Shown here: positions 9,156 to 15,603 of the stretch, one piece after another
How the letters are laid out: every line of letters begins with the position of its first letter
Position numbering within the stretch: position 1 is the stretch's first letter
Origin: an uncultured Clostridia bacterium
Lineage (GTDB): Bacteria; Bacillota; Clostridia; UBA1381
Direction: 5' to 3'
DNA: 64,000 nt
NCBI GenBank assembly: GCA_934444735.1
Contig: CAKSDE010000007.1
Location: 1-64,000, forward strand
Position numbers and translations under genes: made by a program
Notes under the pieces: model-generated
Told to the model about the DNA's origin: nothing
Databases searched by the model: none
Seen by the model: the letters and a program-made list of their open reading frames with translations, nothing else

Positions 9156-9770
9156 ATGGATAAAGAAACACGAAGTATATTAAATATAATAAAATCAGGT
9201 ATTACAGAAGAAAATATTGAAATATCCGATGAACTTTCTTTAAAAAAGCTTATTGAACTTACTAATAGACATAACATATTTACATTAGTGTACTATGGAT
9301 TAATTAACTGTAATGTTTCAATAGATGAGAAACTGAATACACAACTTACAAATGCCGCAATAAGCGGAGTATACATTAATGAACAGCAGCTATATTATAT
9401 AAAAGAAATATCATCTCAGTTTGATAAAAATAATATAGATTATATGTTTCTAAAAGGAAGTGTATTGAAACATTACTATCCCAAACCGGAAATCCGGCGC
9501 ATGGGAGATATTGATGTATTGATAAAAGAGGAGCAGTATAATAAAATTTCAAGTATACTAAAAAAAATCGGATTTTCTTTTAGAAATGAAAGTAACCACG
9601 AAATTATTTGGACAAAAAATAATATTGTTATTGAACTACATAAAATTTTAATGCCTTCATACAATAAAGATTTGCATGAATATTTTGGTAATGGATGGGA
9701 TAAAGCCGTTAAAACGGGCAAAAATAGCTATGCTTTTTCTGATGATGATATGCTTATATATCCTATTTAG
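9156..9770 (+). CDS. Nucleotidyltransferase-like protein (NTP_transf_5), N-terminal part
   Basis: 204 residues of an uncharacterised nucleotidyltransferase family common in polysaccharide clusters. The visible core is FLKGSVLKHYYPKPEIRRMG followed by DIDVLI (nucleotidyltransferase D-x-D, near residues 115-120) and WTKNNIVIELHKIL. It starts ATG 9156 after GATGAGGGAGAC. The frame ends TAG at 9768-9770 right after DDDMLIYPI. The expected continuation, SHFTKHYREAGIGITHMCDLYVF, is in the next frame. Removing one C from the CC at about 9760-9761 would restore IYLFSHFTKH. This is therefore a +1 frameshifted gene or a consensus error. The biochemical role is not established for the family. Confidence 0.65.
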   Translation: MDKETRSILNIIKSGITEENIEISDELSLKKLIELTNRHNIFTLVYYGLINCNVSIDEKLNTQLTNAAISGVYINEQQLYYIKEISSQFDKNNIDYMFLKGSVLKHYYPKPEIRRMGDIDVLIKEEQYNKISSILKKIGFSFRNESNHEIIWTKNNIVIELHKILMPSYNKDLHEYFGNGWDKAVKTGKNSYAFSDDDMLIYPI

Positions 9771-10323
9771 TCATTTTACAAAGCATTATAGAGAAGCCGG
9801 AATAGGCATTACACATATGTGTGATTTATACGTTTTTTTAATGGAAAAACATATAAACGAAGATTATGTTAAAAGTGAATTAACATCACTAAAATTATAT
9901 GATTTTTATTGTAATATAAAAGAAACTTTATCTGTTTGGTTTGAAAATGAGAAAAGCAGTGAAATGACTGATTATATTACAGCTGTTATTTTTAACAGTG
10001 GTGTATATGGTTTACGTGAAAATGTACTTATTTCTTCTGCTTTGCGAGAGAAAAATCAAATTAACAATATAGCATTAGGAAGATTACACCGTATATGGCA
10101 AAAAATTTTCCCATCTTACAGAGGGATGAAAACAAGGTATCAGATATTAAAGAAATATCCATTTCTTTTACCTTTGTTTTGGATATATAGATTAATTGAT
10201 ATTATTTTTTTTAGAAGAAAAGATATATCAAAAAATCTTAATGACATATGTGTTATAAATGAACAGGAAATACAAACGTATGAAACTGCATTAAACTATG
10301 TAGGATTAGATTATGATTTTTAG
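9766..10323 (+). pseudogene. NTP_transf_5-like protein, C-terminal part (frameshifted)
   Basis: This is the downstream half of the nucleotidyltransferase-like protein. The frame is open from 9676, but the meaningful sequence starts at about 9766 (SHFTKHYREAGIG...), continuing the protein of the preceding frame without loss. Helical, basic C terminus (FRRKDISKNLN). No ribosome binding site lies at a sensible position, so it is unlikely to be translated alone. It is the last gene of the polysaccharide cluster; a terminator follows at 10355. The full protein would be about 390 residues, the usual size for the family. Confidence 0.55.
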
Positions 10324-10354
10324 TAGCAACTTAAAAAGACGCATGAGTATAGTT

Positions 10355-10400
10355 AAAAAGTGTTGTGGCATAAAGGTTGCGACACTTTTTAATTTTTTTG
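10355..10400 (+). terminator. Rho-independent terminator after polysaccharide cluster
   Basis: AAAAAGTGTTG and CGACACTTTTT pair (one G-U) around a 14-base loop, followed by AATTTTTTTG. Confidence 0.75.
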
Positions 10401-10410
10401 TGGGGTGCTT

Positions 10411-10527
10411 ATGAAAGATGTACTTCCGGTGAATTTATATATAAACAATTTAATACTCGCATACAGTCAGACCAAAGGATTCCATATGGAATTTTTTGGT
10501 CTTTTTTTGTGTACTTTTTTCTCATGA
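10411..10527 (+). CDS. Possible 38-residue ORF (doubtful)
   Basis: ATG 10411 has a GGGGTG ribosome binding site 4-9 bases upstream and opens a 38-codon frame starting MKDVLPVNLYINNL. A second frame through the same bases is also open (10377-10571). A strong terminator-like hairpin lies inside the ORF (10470-10509). I recognise no family. It could be a small mobile-element protein or simply leader sequence, so coding is uncertain. Confidence 0.2.
   Translation: MKDVLPVNLYINNLILAYSQTKGFHMEFFGLFLCTFFS
10470..10509 (+). terminator. Rho-independent terminator/hairpin upstream of sigma gene
   Basis: GACCAAAGGATTCC and GGAATTTTTTGGTC pair over 14 positions (two G-U) around ATAT, followed by TTTTTTTG. 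It would insulate the sigma/HTH/recombinase module from the polysaccharide operon. Confidence 0.75.
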
Positions 10528-10668
10528 AAGATTCAGTAACCCGAATTTTTGCAAAATATAAAAAAATTTAATTTTTTTTTGAAAAAAAGTTGTATTTTCA
10601 GGTTTTTTATTGTTCATAAGATGAAAGGGAAAAAACACCGACTTTCTGTGTGAAAGGAGGTGAGAAAA

Positions 10669-11088
10669 ATGACTCAGAACGATATACGTATATCAAAACA
10701 ATTCTGCAAATTCTGCGTGCGTGTATTAAAACACGAAGCGGTTAATATCGAAGCGGAATTTGCAAGGCAAAGGAAACGAGAAAAATCCCTTGATGAGCTG
10801 ACAAATGATGAAATTATCAGCCTGTCAGCATATGATGAATATTTTGCGGACGAGCATATATTCAATGTACTTGACAAGGAATTTGTCGTAAATGACGCTG
10901 CGCTGGCAGATGTTATATCAAAACTGCCACAGGCAAAACGTGATGTTATCCTGCTTTCCTTTTTTGCCGGAATGACCGATAAGGAAATCGGCAGAGAGCT
11001 TGGCGCAATTCAGCAGACAATTTCAAAAAGGCGGCTCAGCTCACTTTTGCAGCTTAGAAAACTTTTAGATGAGGAGGGTTTTGAATGA
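10669..11088 (+). CDS. Sigma-70 family factor of a conjugative-transposon type
   Basis: A small sigma-like protein of 139 residues. Its region 4 HTH is near residues 85-130 (LPQAKRDVILLSFFAGMTDKEIGRELGAI then QQTISKRR), resembling Tn916 Orf7-type regulators. The start is ATG 10669, 8 bases after a perfect AAAGGAGG (10653-10660). The open frame reaches back to a GTG at 10660, but that overlaps the ribosome binding site. The next gene overlaps its stop (ATGA). Sigma plus Orf8-like HTH pairs are hallmarks of Firmicutes integrative and conjugative elements, where they regulate transfer or excision genes. No transfer genes are seen here. Confidence 0.8.
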   Translation: MTQNDIRISKQFCKFCVRVLKHEAVNIEAEFARQRKREKSLDELTNDEIISLSAYDEYFADEHIFNVLDKEFVVNDAALADVISKLPQAKRDVILLSFFAGMTDKEIGRELGAIQQTISKRRLSSLLQLRKLLDEEGFE

Positions 11089-11321
11089 CAAAGCAACTTG
11101 CGGAAATTCCAAGACATACCATTGACGGAGCTATCAACGGTAATGCGGAAGACTTAGCTTTCGTACTCGGTTATTTCAGCGGATACATAAAGAAACTTGC
11201 CACACGTACATTAAAAGATGAATACGGCAATGAATATCTTTATGTTGACGAGGATATGCGACTGAGATTAGAATCAAAACTTATGAAAAGTATTGTTTCC
11301 AATTTTGAAATACGAAAGTAA
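11085..11321 (+). CDS. Helix-turn-helix protein, Tn916 Orf8-like
   Basis: 78 residues. The pattern P-RHTIDGAINGNAEDLAFVLGYFSGYIKKLATR followed by YVDEDMRLRLESKLM matches the small HTH_16-type proteins that follow the sigma-like gene in Tn916/Tn1549-type elements. Its ATG overlaps the sigma stop codon, and a terminator follows 10 bases after its stop, so the two genes form one short operon. The exact role is unclear in the family; it is presumed to be an accessory regulator. Confidence 0.7.
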   Translation: MTKQLAEIPRHTIDGAINGNAEDLAFVLGYFSGYIKKLATRTLKDEYGNEYLYVDEDMRLRLESKLMKSIVSNFEIRK

Positions 11322-11330
11322 TTGAGCGGT

Positions 11331-11371
11331 GGGGAGTGCGTTCCCTTTCCACACTCCCTTTCTTTTTATCG
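11331..11371 (+). terminator. Rho-independent terminator
   Basis: GGGAGTG (11332-11338) pairs with CACTCCC (11352-11358), followed by TTTCTTTTT. It closes the sigma/HTH operon. Confidence 0.75.
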
Positions 11372-11807
11372 TTCTATCAAAACATATTCATAATCGGATA
11401 TGTTTTGATAGGCTGATAATAGCTTAAAATAAATGTTCTTTGACAAAGAAAGCGCACGGGCGCAGTATAGACAGTCTTTCAACATTCAGTCACAGCAGAG
11501 CTTATGCTGTAAATGCGCCACGATGGCAGGGACTTAGATTATCAACTTCATTTTCCTTTATGCTGGAGCGAGAAACATTTTTACCGTAAATGCAGAATAA
11601 AAGGCAATTTTGCACAGCAATGACGCTATGATAAAATAATGATACTCCCGTCTTGAACGCGTCACTGCATTGGGCGGTTGCATAAGAACTATGCGGAGGG
11701 TGAAAGTCCCGTGAGCCGAGCCACCGGCTGTCAGACTGTCGTTAAACAAATTTGTAATAGTGTACTTGCTGTCTTTCATAAAATATACTGCAAAAGGAGG
11801 CTATATT
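11372..11807 (+). other. Structured non-coding stretch between HTH gene and recombinase module
   Basis: About 435 bases with no convincing gene on either strand. It holds a perfect 14-bp inverted repeat, CTATCAAAACATAT (11374-11387) and ATATGTTTTGATAG (11398-11411), with a 10-base spacer. Further in, GC-rich segments such as GGTGAAAGTCCCGTGAGCC (around 11698) suggest folded RNA or a recombinase/regulator site. My recollection is that Tn1549-like elements have a similar stretch at this place, but I cannot verify that here. It could be a long leader for the small protein and recombinase genes. Confidence 0.4.
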
Positions 11808-11984
11808 ATGAATGACAACACAGCTTATAATATTACCGAAACAAGTAAAATATCCCTAAATAAAATGAATTTTGATGTTATCAATTTACACCCTAAGTAC
11901 AGCCATACTAACGCTGAAACTGCAAAATCCGAAATTGAAACAAAATTATTCGATATTTTCAAAAAATATGCTAACAGGCATTGA
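11808..11984 (+). CDS. Small transposon-associated protein (TnpW-like position)
   Basis: 58 residues starting MNDNTAYNITETSK at ATG 11808, 8 bases after AAAAGGAGG. The frame extends further upstream, but this ribosome binding site fixes the start. The C-terminal part (AETAKSEIETKLFDIFKKY) looks like a short amphipathic helix. Size and position, just ahead of a large serine recombinase, match the accessory proteins called TnpW in Firmicutes elements. Sequence resemblance is weak, so the name is by context only. Confidence 0.5.
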   Translation: MNDNTAYNITETSKISLNKMNFDVINLHPKYSHTNAETAKSEIETKLFDIFKKYANRH

Positions 11985-12055
11985 AAACAATAATTTAGCG
12001 TGTTATAATATGATTGTGGGCGTTTCATATCATAACATCGTTATGGAGGTACACG

Positions 12056-13567
12056 ATGTTTGACTCTATATATACAAGACAATCTGTTGATAAAATGGAT
12101 AGTATTTCGATTGAAAGTCAGCTTGAATACTGCAAATATGAAACAAGAGGAAATCCGTATAAATCTTATTCGGATAAAGGTTATAGCGGTAAAAATACCA
12201 ACAGACCTGCTTTTGAAGAAATGCTTGAAGATATAAAGCAAGGAAAAATTTCAAGAGTTATTGTCTATAAATTAGACCGCATAAGCCGCTCTATATTGGA
12301 TTTTGCGAATATGATGGAGGTATTTGCCGAACATAATGTGGAGTTTGTTTCCTCAACCGAACGTTTTGATACATCTACACCTATCGGGCGCGCAATGTTG
12401 AACATTTGTATTGTGTTTGCACAGCTTGAACGAGAAACAATACAAAAACGAGTTGCCGATGCGTATTATTCAAGGAGTAAACGCGGCTTTTATATGGGGG
12501 GACGTATTCCGTACGGTTTTGAAAAAGTTAAAACAGAAATTGACGGAATAAAAACATCTAAATATGTCCCCATTCCCGAAGAAGCTGAGCAAATAAGGCT
12601 AATGTATTCGCTGTATGCAGATGAGGATAATTCTCTCGGTGATATTATTGCATATTTTAATAAAAACGGAATTAAACATTTAAGGGGCGGAATGTGGAGC
12701 GTAGGACGCATAAGCGAAATGCTCCGAAACCCTATTTATGTAATGGCCGATGCAGATGTTTACGACTTTTTCAAAAGTCAAGGTGCTAATATAATAAATC
12801 CTATTTCTGATTATACAGGATATAATGCCTGTTACTTATATCAAGGTACTGTTTCAAAAACACGCAAACAACTTGATTTAACAGATAAGGAAATTGTACT
12901 TGCTCCGCATCAAGGTATTATTCCGTCCGGAGATTGGCTTAAATGCAGAATACGCTGTCTTAATAATCGGCAATCTACAAAAACCTGCAAGGCTACGACA
13001 TCTTGGTTGGTCGGCAAGGTTAAATGTGGGAAATGCGGTTATGGTTTAACTATTGTTAAAGCTAATACAAAATGGCACAGATACTTTGTGTGTGCTACTG
13101 CTCTTGCTACAAAAAAAGAAAACTGTCAAGGTACAGGCGGTACAGTTTATGCTGATGTATTAGAGGAATATATGTTAAATGCAATAAGAAATAAGCTATC
13201 TGAATTTAAAACGCTATCGCAAAAAAAGAAAAAACAGATTAATCCTAAAATCAATAAAAATAAAATCAGAATGTCAGAGATTGAGAATGAGATAAATGAT
13301 TTGCTTTCAAAAGTTGTTGGTGCTAACGCAGTTCTAATGCAATACATAAATGAACATGTTGAGAGTTTAGATACAGAACGAAAAAAATTACAAGAAGAAA
13401 ACATTTCATTAACTTGCAATCAAGACAAACAAAATTTTGACGTTATTTCTTCTCACGTTCAAGATTGGGATAATATCAGCTTTGAAGATAAACAATCAGT
13501 TGTTAATGCTCTTATAAAGGTTATTCATATTGCAGACGGAAAGATAGAAATAATGTGGAATATATAA
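12056..13567 (+). CDS. Large serine recombinase
   Basis: 503 residues; ATG 12056 lies 6 bases after GGAGGT, and the upstream in-frame GTG (12014) has no ribosome site. Resolvase domain (about 1-150): YTRQSVDKMDSISIESQ with catalytic Ser10, then SDKGYSGKNTNRPAF and VYKLDRISRS. Recombinase domain from GGRIPYGF (about 160). Zinc ribbon near residues 322-365 (CGKCGYGL ... C ... C). C-terminal coiled coil (SEIENEINDLLSK). Such enzymes integrate and excise conjugative elements or phages at short attachment sites and usually sit at one end of the element. Here the next gene, 20 bases away and convergent, is host cotJC, so the element end probably lies at about 13570-13600. Confidence 0.9.
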   Translation: MFDSIYTRQSVDKMDSISIESQLEYCKYETRGNPYKSYSDKGYSGKNTNRPAFEEMLEDIKQGKISRVIVYKLDRISRSILDFANMMEVFAEHNVEFVSSTERFDTSTPIGRAMLNICIVFAQLERETIQKRVADAYYSRSKRGFYMGGRIPYGFEKVKTEIDGIKTSKYVPIPEEAEQIRLMYSLYADEDNSLGDIIAYFNKNGIKHLRGGMWSVGRISEMLRNPIYVMADADVYDFFKSQGANIINPISDYTGYNACYLYQGTVSKTRKQLDLTDKEIVLAPHQGIIPSGDWLKCRIRCLNNRQSTKTCKATTSWLVGKVKCGKCGYGLTIVKANTKWHRYFVCATALATKKENCQGTGGTVYADVLEEYMLNAIRNKLSEFKTLSQKKKKQINPKINKNKIRMSEIENEINDLLSKVVGANAVLMQYINEHVESLDTERKKLQEENISLTCNQDKQNFDVISSHVQDWDNISFEDKQSVVNALIKVIHIADGKIEIMWNI

Positions 13568-13587
13568 AAAAATCACTTATAATTTTT

Positions 13588-14145
13588 TCAAACCATTTTA
13601 CTTGTATCTTTCCGTTTTGCTTCACCGAAACGCTGGAAATGCACGATTTCACGCTGGCGTAGGAATTTTATAACTTCATTAACATCGGGATCGTCGGACA
13701 GGCGCAGAATATTATCATATACTGCACGCGCTTTTTGCTCTGCTGCCAAATCCTCATATAGATTTGTCAAAGGATCGCCCGTTACGGCAATTGATGCAGC
13801 GGAAAACGGAGTCCCTTGCGAGCTTTGAGGAAATACGCTTACGCCGTTGTCGGCATAATATTCGGCAGAGTTCATCTCAAGCCAATCTTTTCCGCAGGTG
13901 CCATCAGAGAGCTGACTTACAAGAGTACCGACCATTTCTAAGTGTCCTAACTCTTCGGTACCTATATCGGTAAGTAAGCCCTTTGTCATATCGTCGGGCA
14001 TGGTGTAGCGCTGCGACAGATAACGAAGAGATGCGCCCAACTCCCCGTTCGGACCGCCATACTGGGTTACTACAATGTTTGCAAGTCGGGGATTTGGCTT
14101 TTTTATTCTTATCGGTCTTTGCAAAAACTTATCATAACTAAACAT
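13588..14145 (-). CDS. cotJC: Spore coat protein CotJC (manganese-catalase-like)
   Basis: 185 residues with the ferritin-like manganese catalase fold. Metal-ligand-rich segments are GTEELGHLEMVGTLV (near residue 67), DLYEDLAAEQKARAVYD and REIVHFQRFGEA. It is a component of the inner spore coat made in the mother cell. It is last in a cotJA-cotJB-cotJC operon; its ATG overlaps the cotJB stop. The C terminus after FQRFGEA reads KRKDTSKMV and differs from the LR-x-VQD-type tail I expect in clostridial homologues. It ends 20 bases from the recombinase gene, so element insertion may have replaced the last codons. Confidence 0.9.
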   Translation of the reverse strand: MFSYDKFLQRPIRIKKPNPRLANIVVTQYGGPNGELGASLRYLSQRYTMPDDMTKGLLTDIGTEELGHLEMVGTLVSQLSDGTCGKDWLEMNSAEYYADNGVSVFPQSSQGTPFSAASIAVTGDPLTNLYEDLAAEQKARAVYDNILRLSDDPDVNEVIKFLRQREIVHFQRFGEAKRKDTSKMV

Positions 14146-14399
14146 TATTCATTTCCCTCCTTTTCCCACGGCCATGGTGACTGCGTCCATGTGAATGTAT
14201 TGAAGTTTGCACTTGCGGCGGCTGTAAGAGGTCCGAAATTTGCCTCATATTCTGCAACGCACTGCTCGGTTTTACCGACAAGATCCTGATACATTTTAAA
14301 CGCCGCGCGGTCAGTAGGGTGAGTGTCTAAATATAACAGCATATCGTATGCGGCAAATTTATAGGATTGTATTTTTTTCAAAATTTCATTTCTATTCAT
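14145..14399 (-). CDS. cotJB: Spore coat protein CotJB
   Basis: 84 residues matching CotJB: YKFAAYDMLLYLDTHPTDRAAFKMYQ and the Trp-rich end FTWTQSPWPWEKEGNE. It works with CotJA and CotJC in the spore coat. The start ATG (14399) lies inside the end of cotJA and the stop overlaps the cotJC start, which is the standard operon arrangement. Confidence 0.9.
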   Translation of the reverse strand: MNRNEILKKIQSYKFAAYDMLLYLDTHPTDRAAFKMYQDLVGKTEQCVAEYEANFGPLTAAASANFNTFTWTQSPWPWEKEGNE

Positions 14400-14583
14400 T
14401 TACCACACCTCCGGTATCTTTGCAGACTTTTCCGTATTCACACATAGAAAGGTCAAGCTCGGGGAATATCGTTCCCTGAGTAAGCCCTTCTGTGGGAGAA
14501 TATACGGTATTTAAGAGCTGATAGGGGACATATGCATACCCTACACAGCCGCACCCTTTTACGGGACATATATTATTATCCAT
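14392..14583 (-). CDS. cotJA: Spore coat associated protein CotJA
   Basis: 63 residues with the CotJA core AYVPYQLLNTVYSPTEGLTQ then GTIFPELDLSMCEYG. First gene of the cotJ operon, preceded by AAGGAGAGAGAATA (ribosome binding site). In spore formers the operon is transcribed by a mother-cell sigma factor; I could not pick a convincing promoter. Confidence 0.85.
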   Translation of the reverse strand: MDNNICPVKGCGCVGYAYVPYQLLNTVYSPTEGLTQGTIFPELDLSMCEYGKVCKDTGGVVNE

Positions 14584-14811
14584 TATTCTCTCTCCTTAAA
14601 ATAAGATTTTTACCCGATTGCCGAAACTTCATTTTACAATCGCTGATAAAATTACTTGTGAATTTTTTTCACATTAACATAATATGCCGTTTTATGTTAA
14701 TTGTTTACCCTAAAAAGCGTAAAAAAGAAAAAATAATTGTTTAGAGAGGCGGAATTTGGGTATATAGTAAATAAAGGGGAAGAATAATAATATCAACAGG
14801 AGATGATTTGA

Positions 14812-15348
14812 ATGAAGATTAACATTATCGGAAGAAAAATCACAGTAACAGACAAAATCAGAGATTATGCCGAGAAAAAGCTTACCAAGCTTGATAAGTT
14901 CTTTAAAGAAGAACCGGAGGCAAGAATTGTGATTGGCTCAATCAAAGATAACGAATATGTTGAGGCTTCAATTTTTGCATCGGGCATGATTTACAGGGCA
15001 GAAGTGATAGATGTAGATGTTATTACCGCAATGGATAAGATTGTTGATGTTATCGAACGGCAGATAAGAAAAAACAAGACGCGTCTTGAAAAAAAGATAA
15101 AACGCGAGGCGGTAAATGACAATGTTATGATAAGCGGAGACGATTATACCGAAGGCGAAGATGTAAGTGAATTTAGGATAGTTAAAAAGAAAAGATTTGC
15201 GGTAAAGCCGATGTCGCCGGAGGAGGCAGTTTTACAGATGAATCTTTTAGGACACAGCTTTTTCGTATTTAAGAATTCACAGACAGATCAGATGAATGTG
15301 GTCTACAAAAGAAAAGACGGAAATTATGCCATAATTGAGTCTATATAG
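14812..15348 (+). CDS. hpf: Ribosome hibernation promoting factor, long form
   Basis: 178 residues. The N-terminal HPF/RaiA domain (MKINIIGRKITVTDKIRDYA, about 1-100) binds the 30S decoding region. A linker leads to the C-terminal dimerisation domain (VKKKRFAVKPMSPEEAVLQM ... NVVYKRKDGNYAIIES, about 120-178) that joins two 70S ribosomes into 100S particles in stationary phase. The long form is normal in Firmicutes. ATG 14812 follows AGGAGATGATTTGA. It is monocistronic, with a terminator at 15363. Confidence 0.95.
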   Translation: MKINIIGRKITVTDKIRDYAEKKLTKLDKFFKEEPEARIVIGSIKDNEYVEASIFASGMIYRAEVIDVDVITAMDKIVDVIERQIRKNKTRLEKKIKREAVNDNVMISGDDYTEGEDVSEFRIVKKKRFAVKPMSPEEAVLQMNLLGHSFFVFKNSQTDQMNVVYKRKDGNYAIIESI

Positions 15349-15362
15349 TGTAGTAAAGAACT

Positions 15363-15389
15363 AAAGAGGGCTAAAAAAGCCCTCTTTTT
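15363..15389. terminator. Bidirectional terminator (hpf / kinase fragment)
   Basis: AAAGAGGGCT and AGCCCTCTTT pair perfectly around AAAAA, with T-runs on both sides. It serves hpf on the plus strand and the kinase fragment on the minus strand. Confidence 0.85.
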
Positions 15390-15603
15390 ATATTTCAGTT
15401 GCCGGCATTGTAATGATAACCGTTGTTCCCAAGGGAGAGGATTGTATACTGACTCCGTAATCGGGACCGAATATCAGGCGTATGCGCTGATTAACATTGC
15501 AAAGCCCGATATGACGCGTTTCGGGAATAATATCGGAGGAGAGTTTGGCGGAAAGATCGTGCAGCGTTTCTAAAGGCATTCCATCTCCGTTATCGGATAT
15601 TGT
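15388..15603 (-). pseudogene. C-terminal fragment of a sensor histidine kinase (HATPase)
   Basis: About 70 residues of the ATP-binding domain of a YesM/LytS-like histidine kinase: SDNGDGMPLE (N/G1 box), then HIGLCNVNQRIRLIFG (G2 box) and GTTVIITMPA. The homology continues upstream of ATG 15579 to about 15600 and then stops inside the domain, where unrelated sequence read on the plus strand begins. The sensor, membrane and histidine-containing parts are missing, so it cannot function alone. See the junction near 15600. Confidence 0.75.

Noticed and set aside
10377..10571. 64-codon ORF upstream of the sigma gene
   Set aside because: No ribosome site, crosses two terminator hairpins, Phe/Tyr-rich from T-runs.
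11640..11760. Possible group II intron (GGTGAAAGTCCCG-type sequence)
   Set aside because: No domain V/VI-like hairpin and no reverse transcriptase ORF; treated as part of a structured non-coding region.
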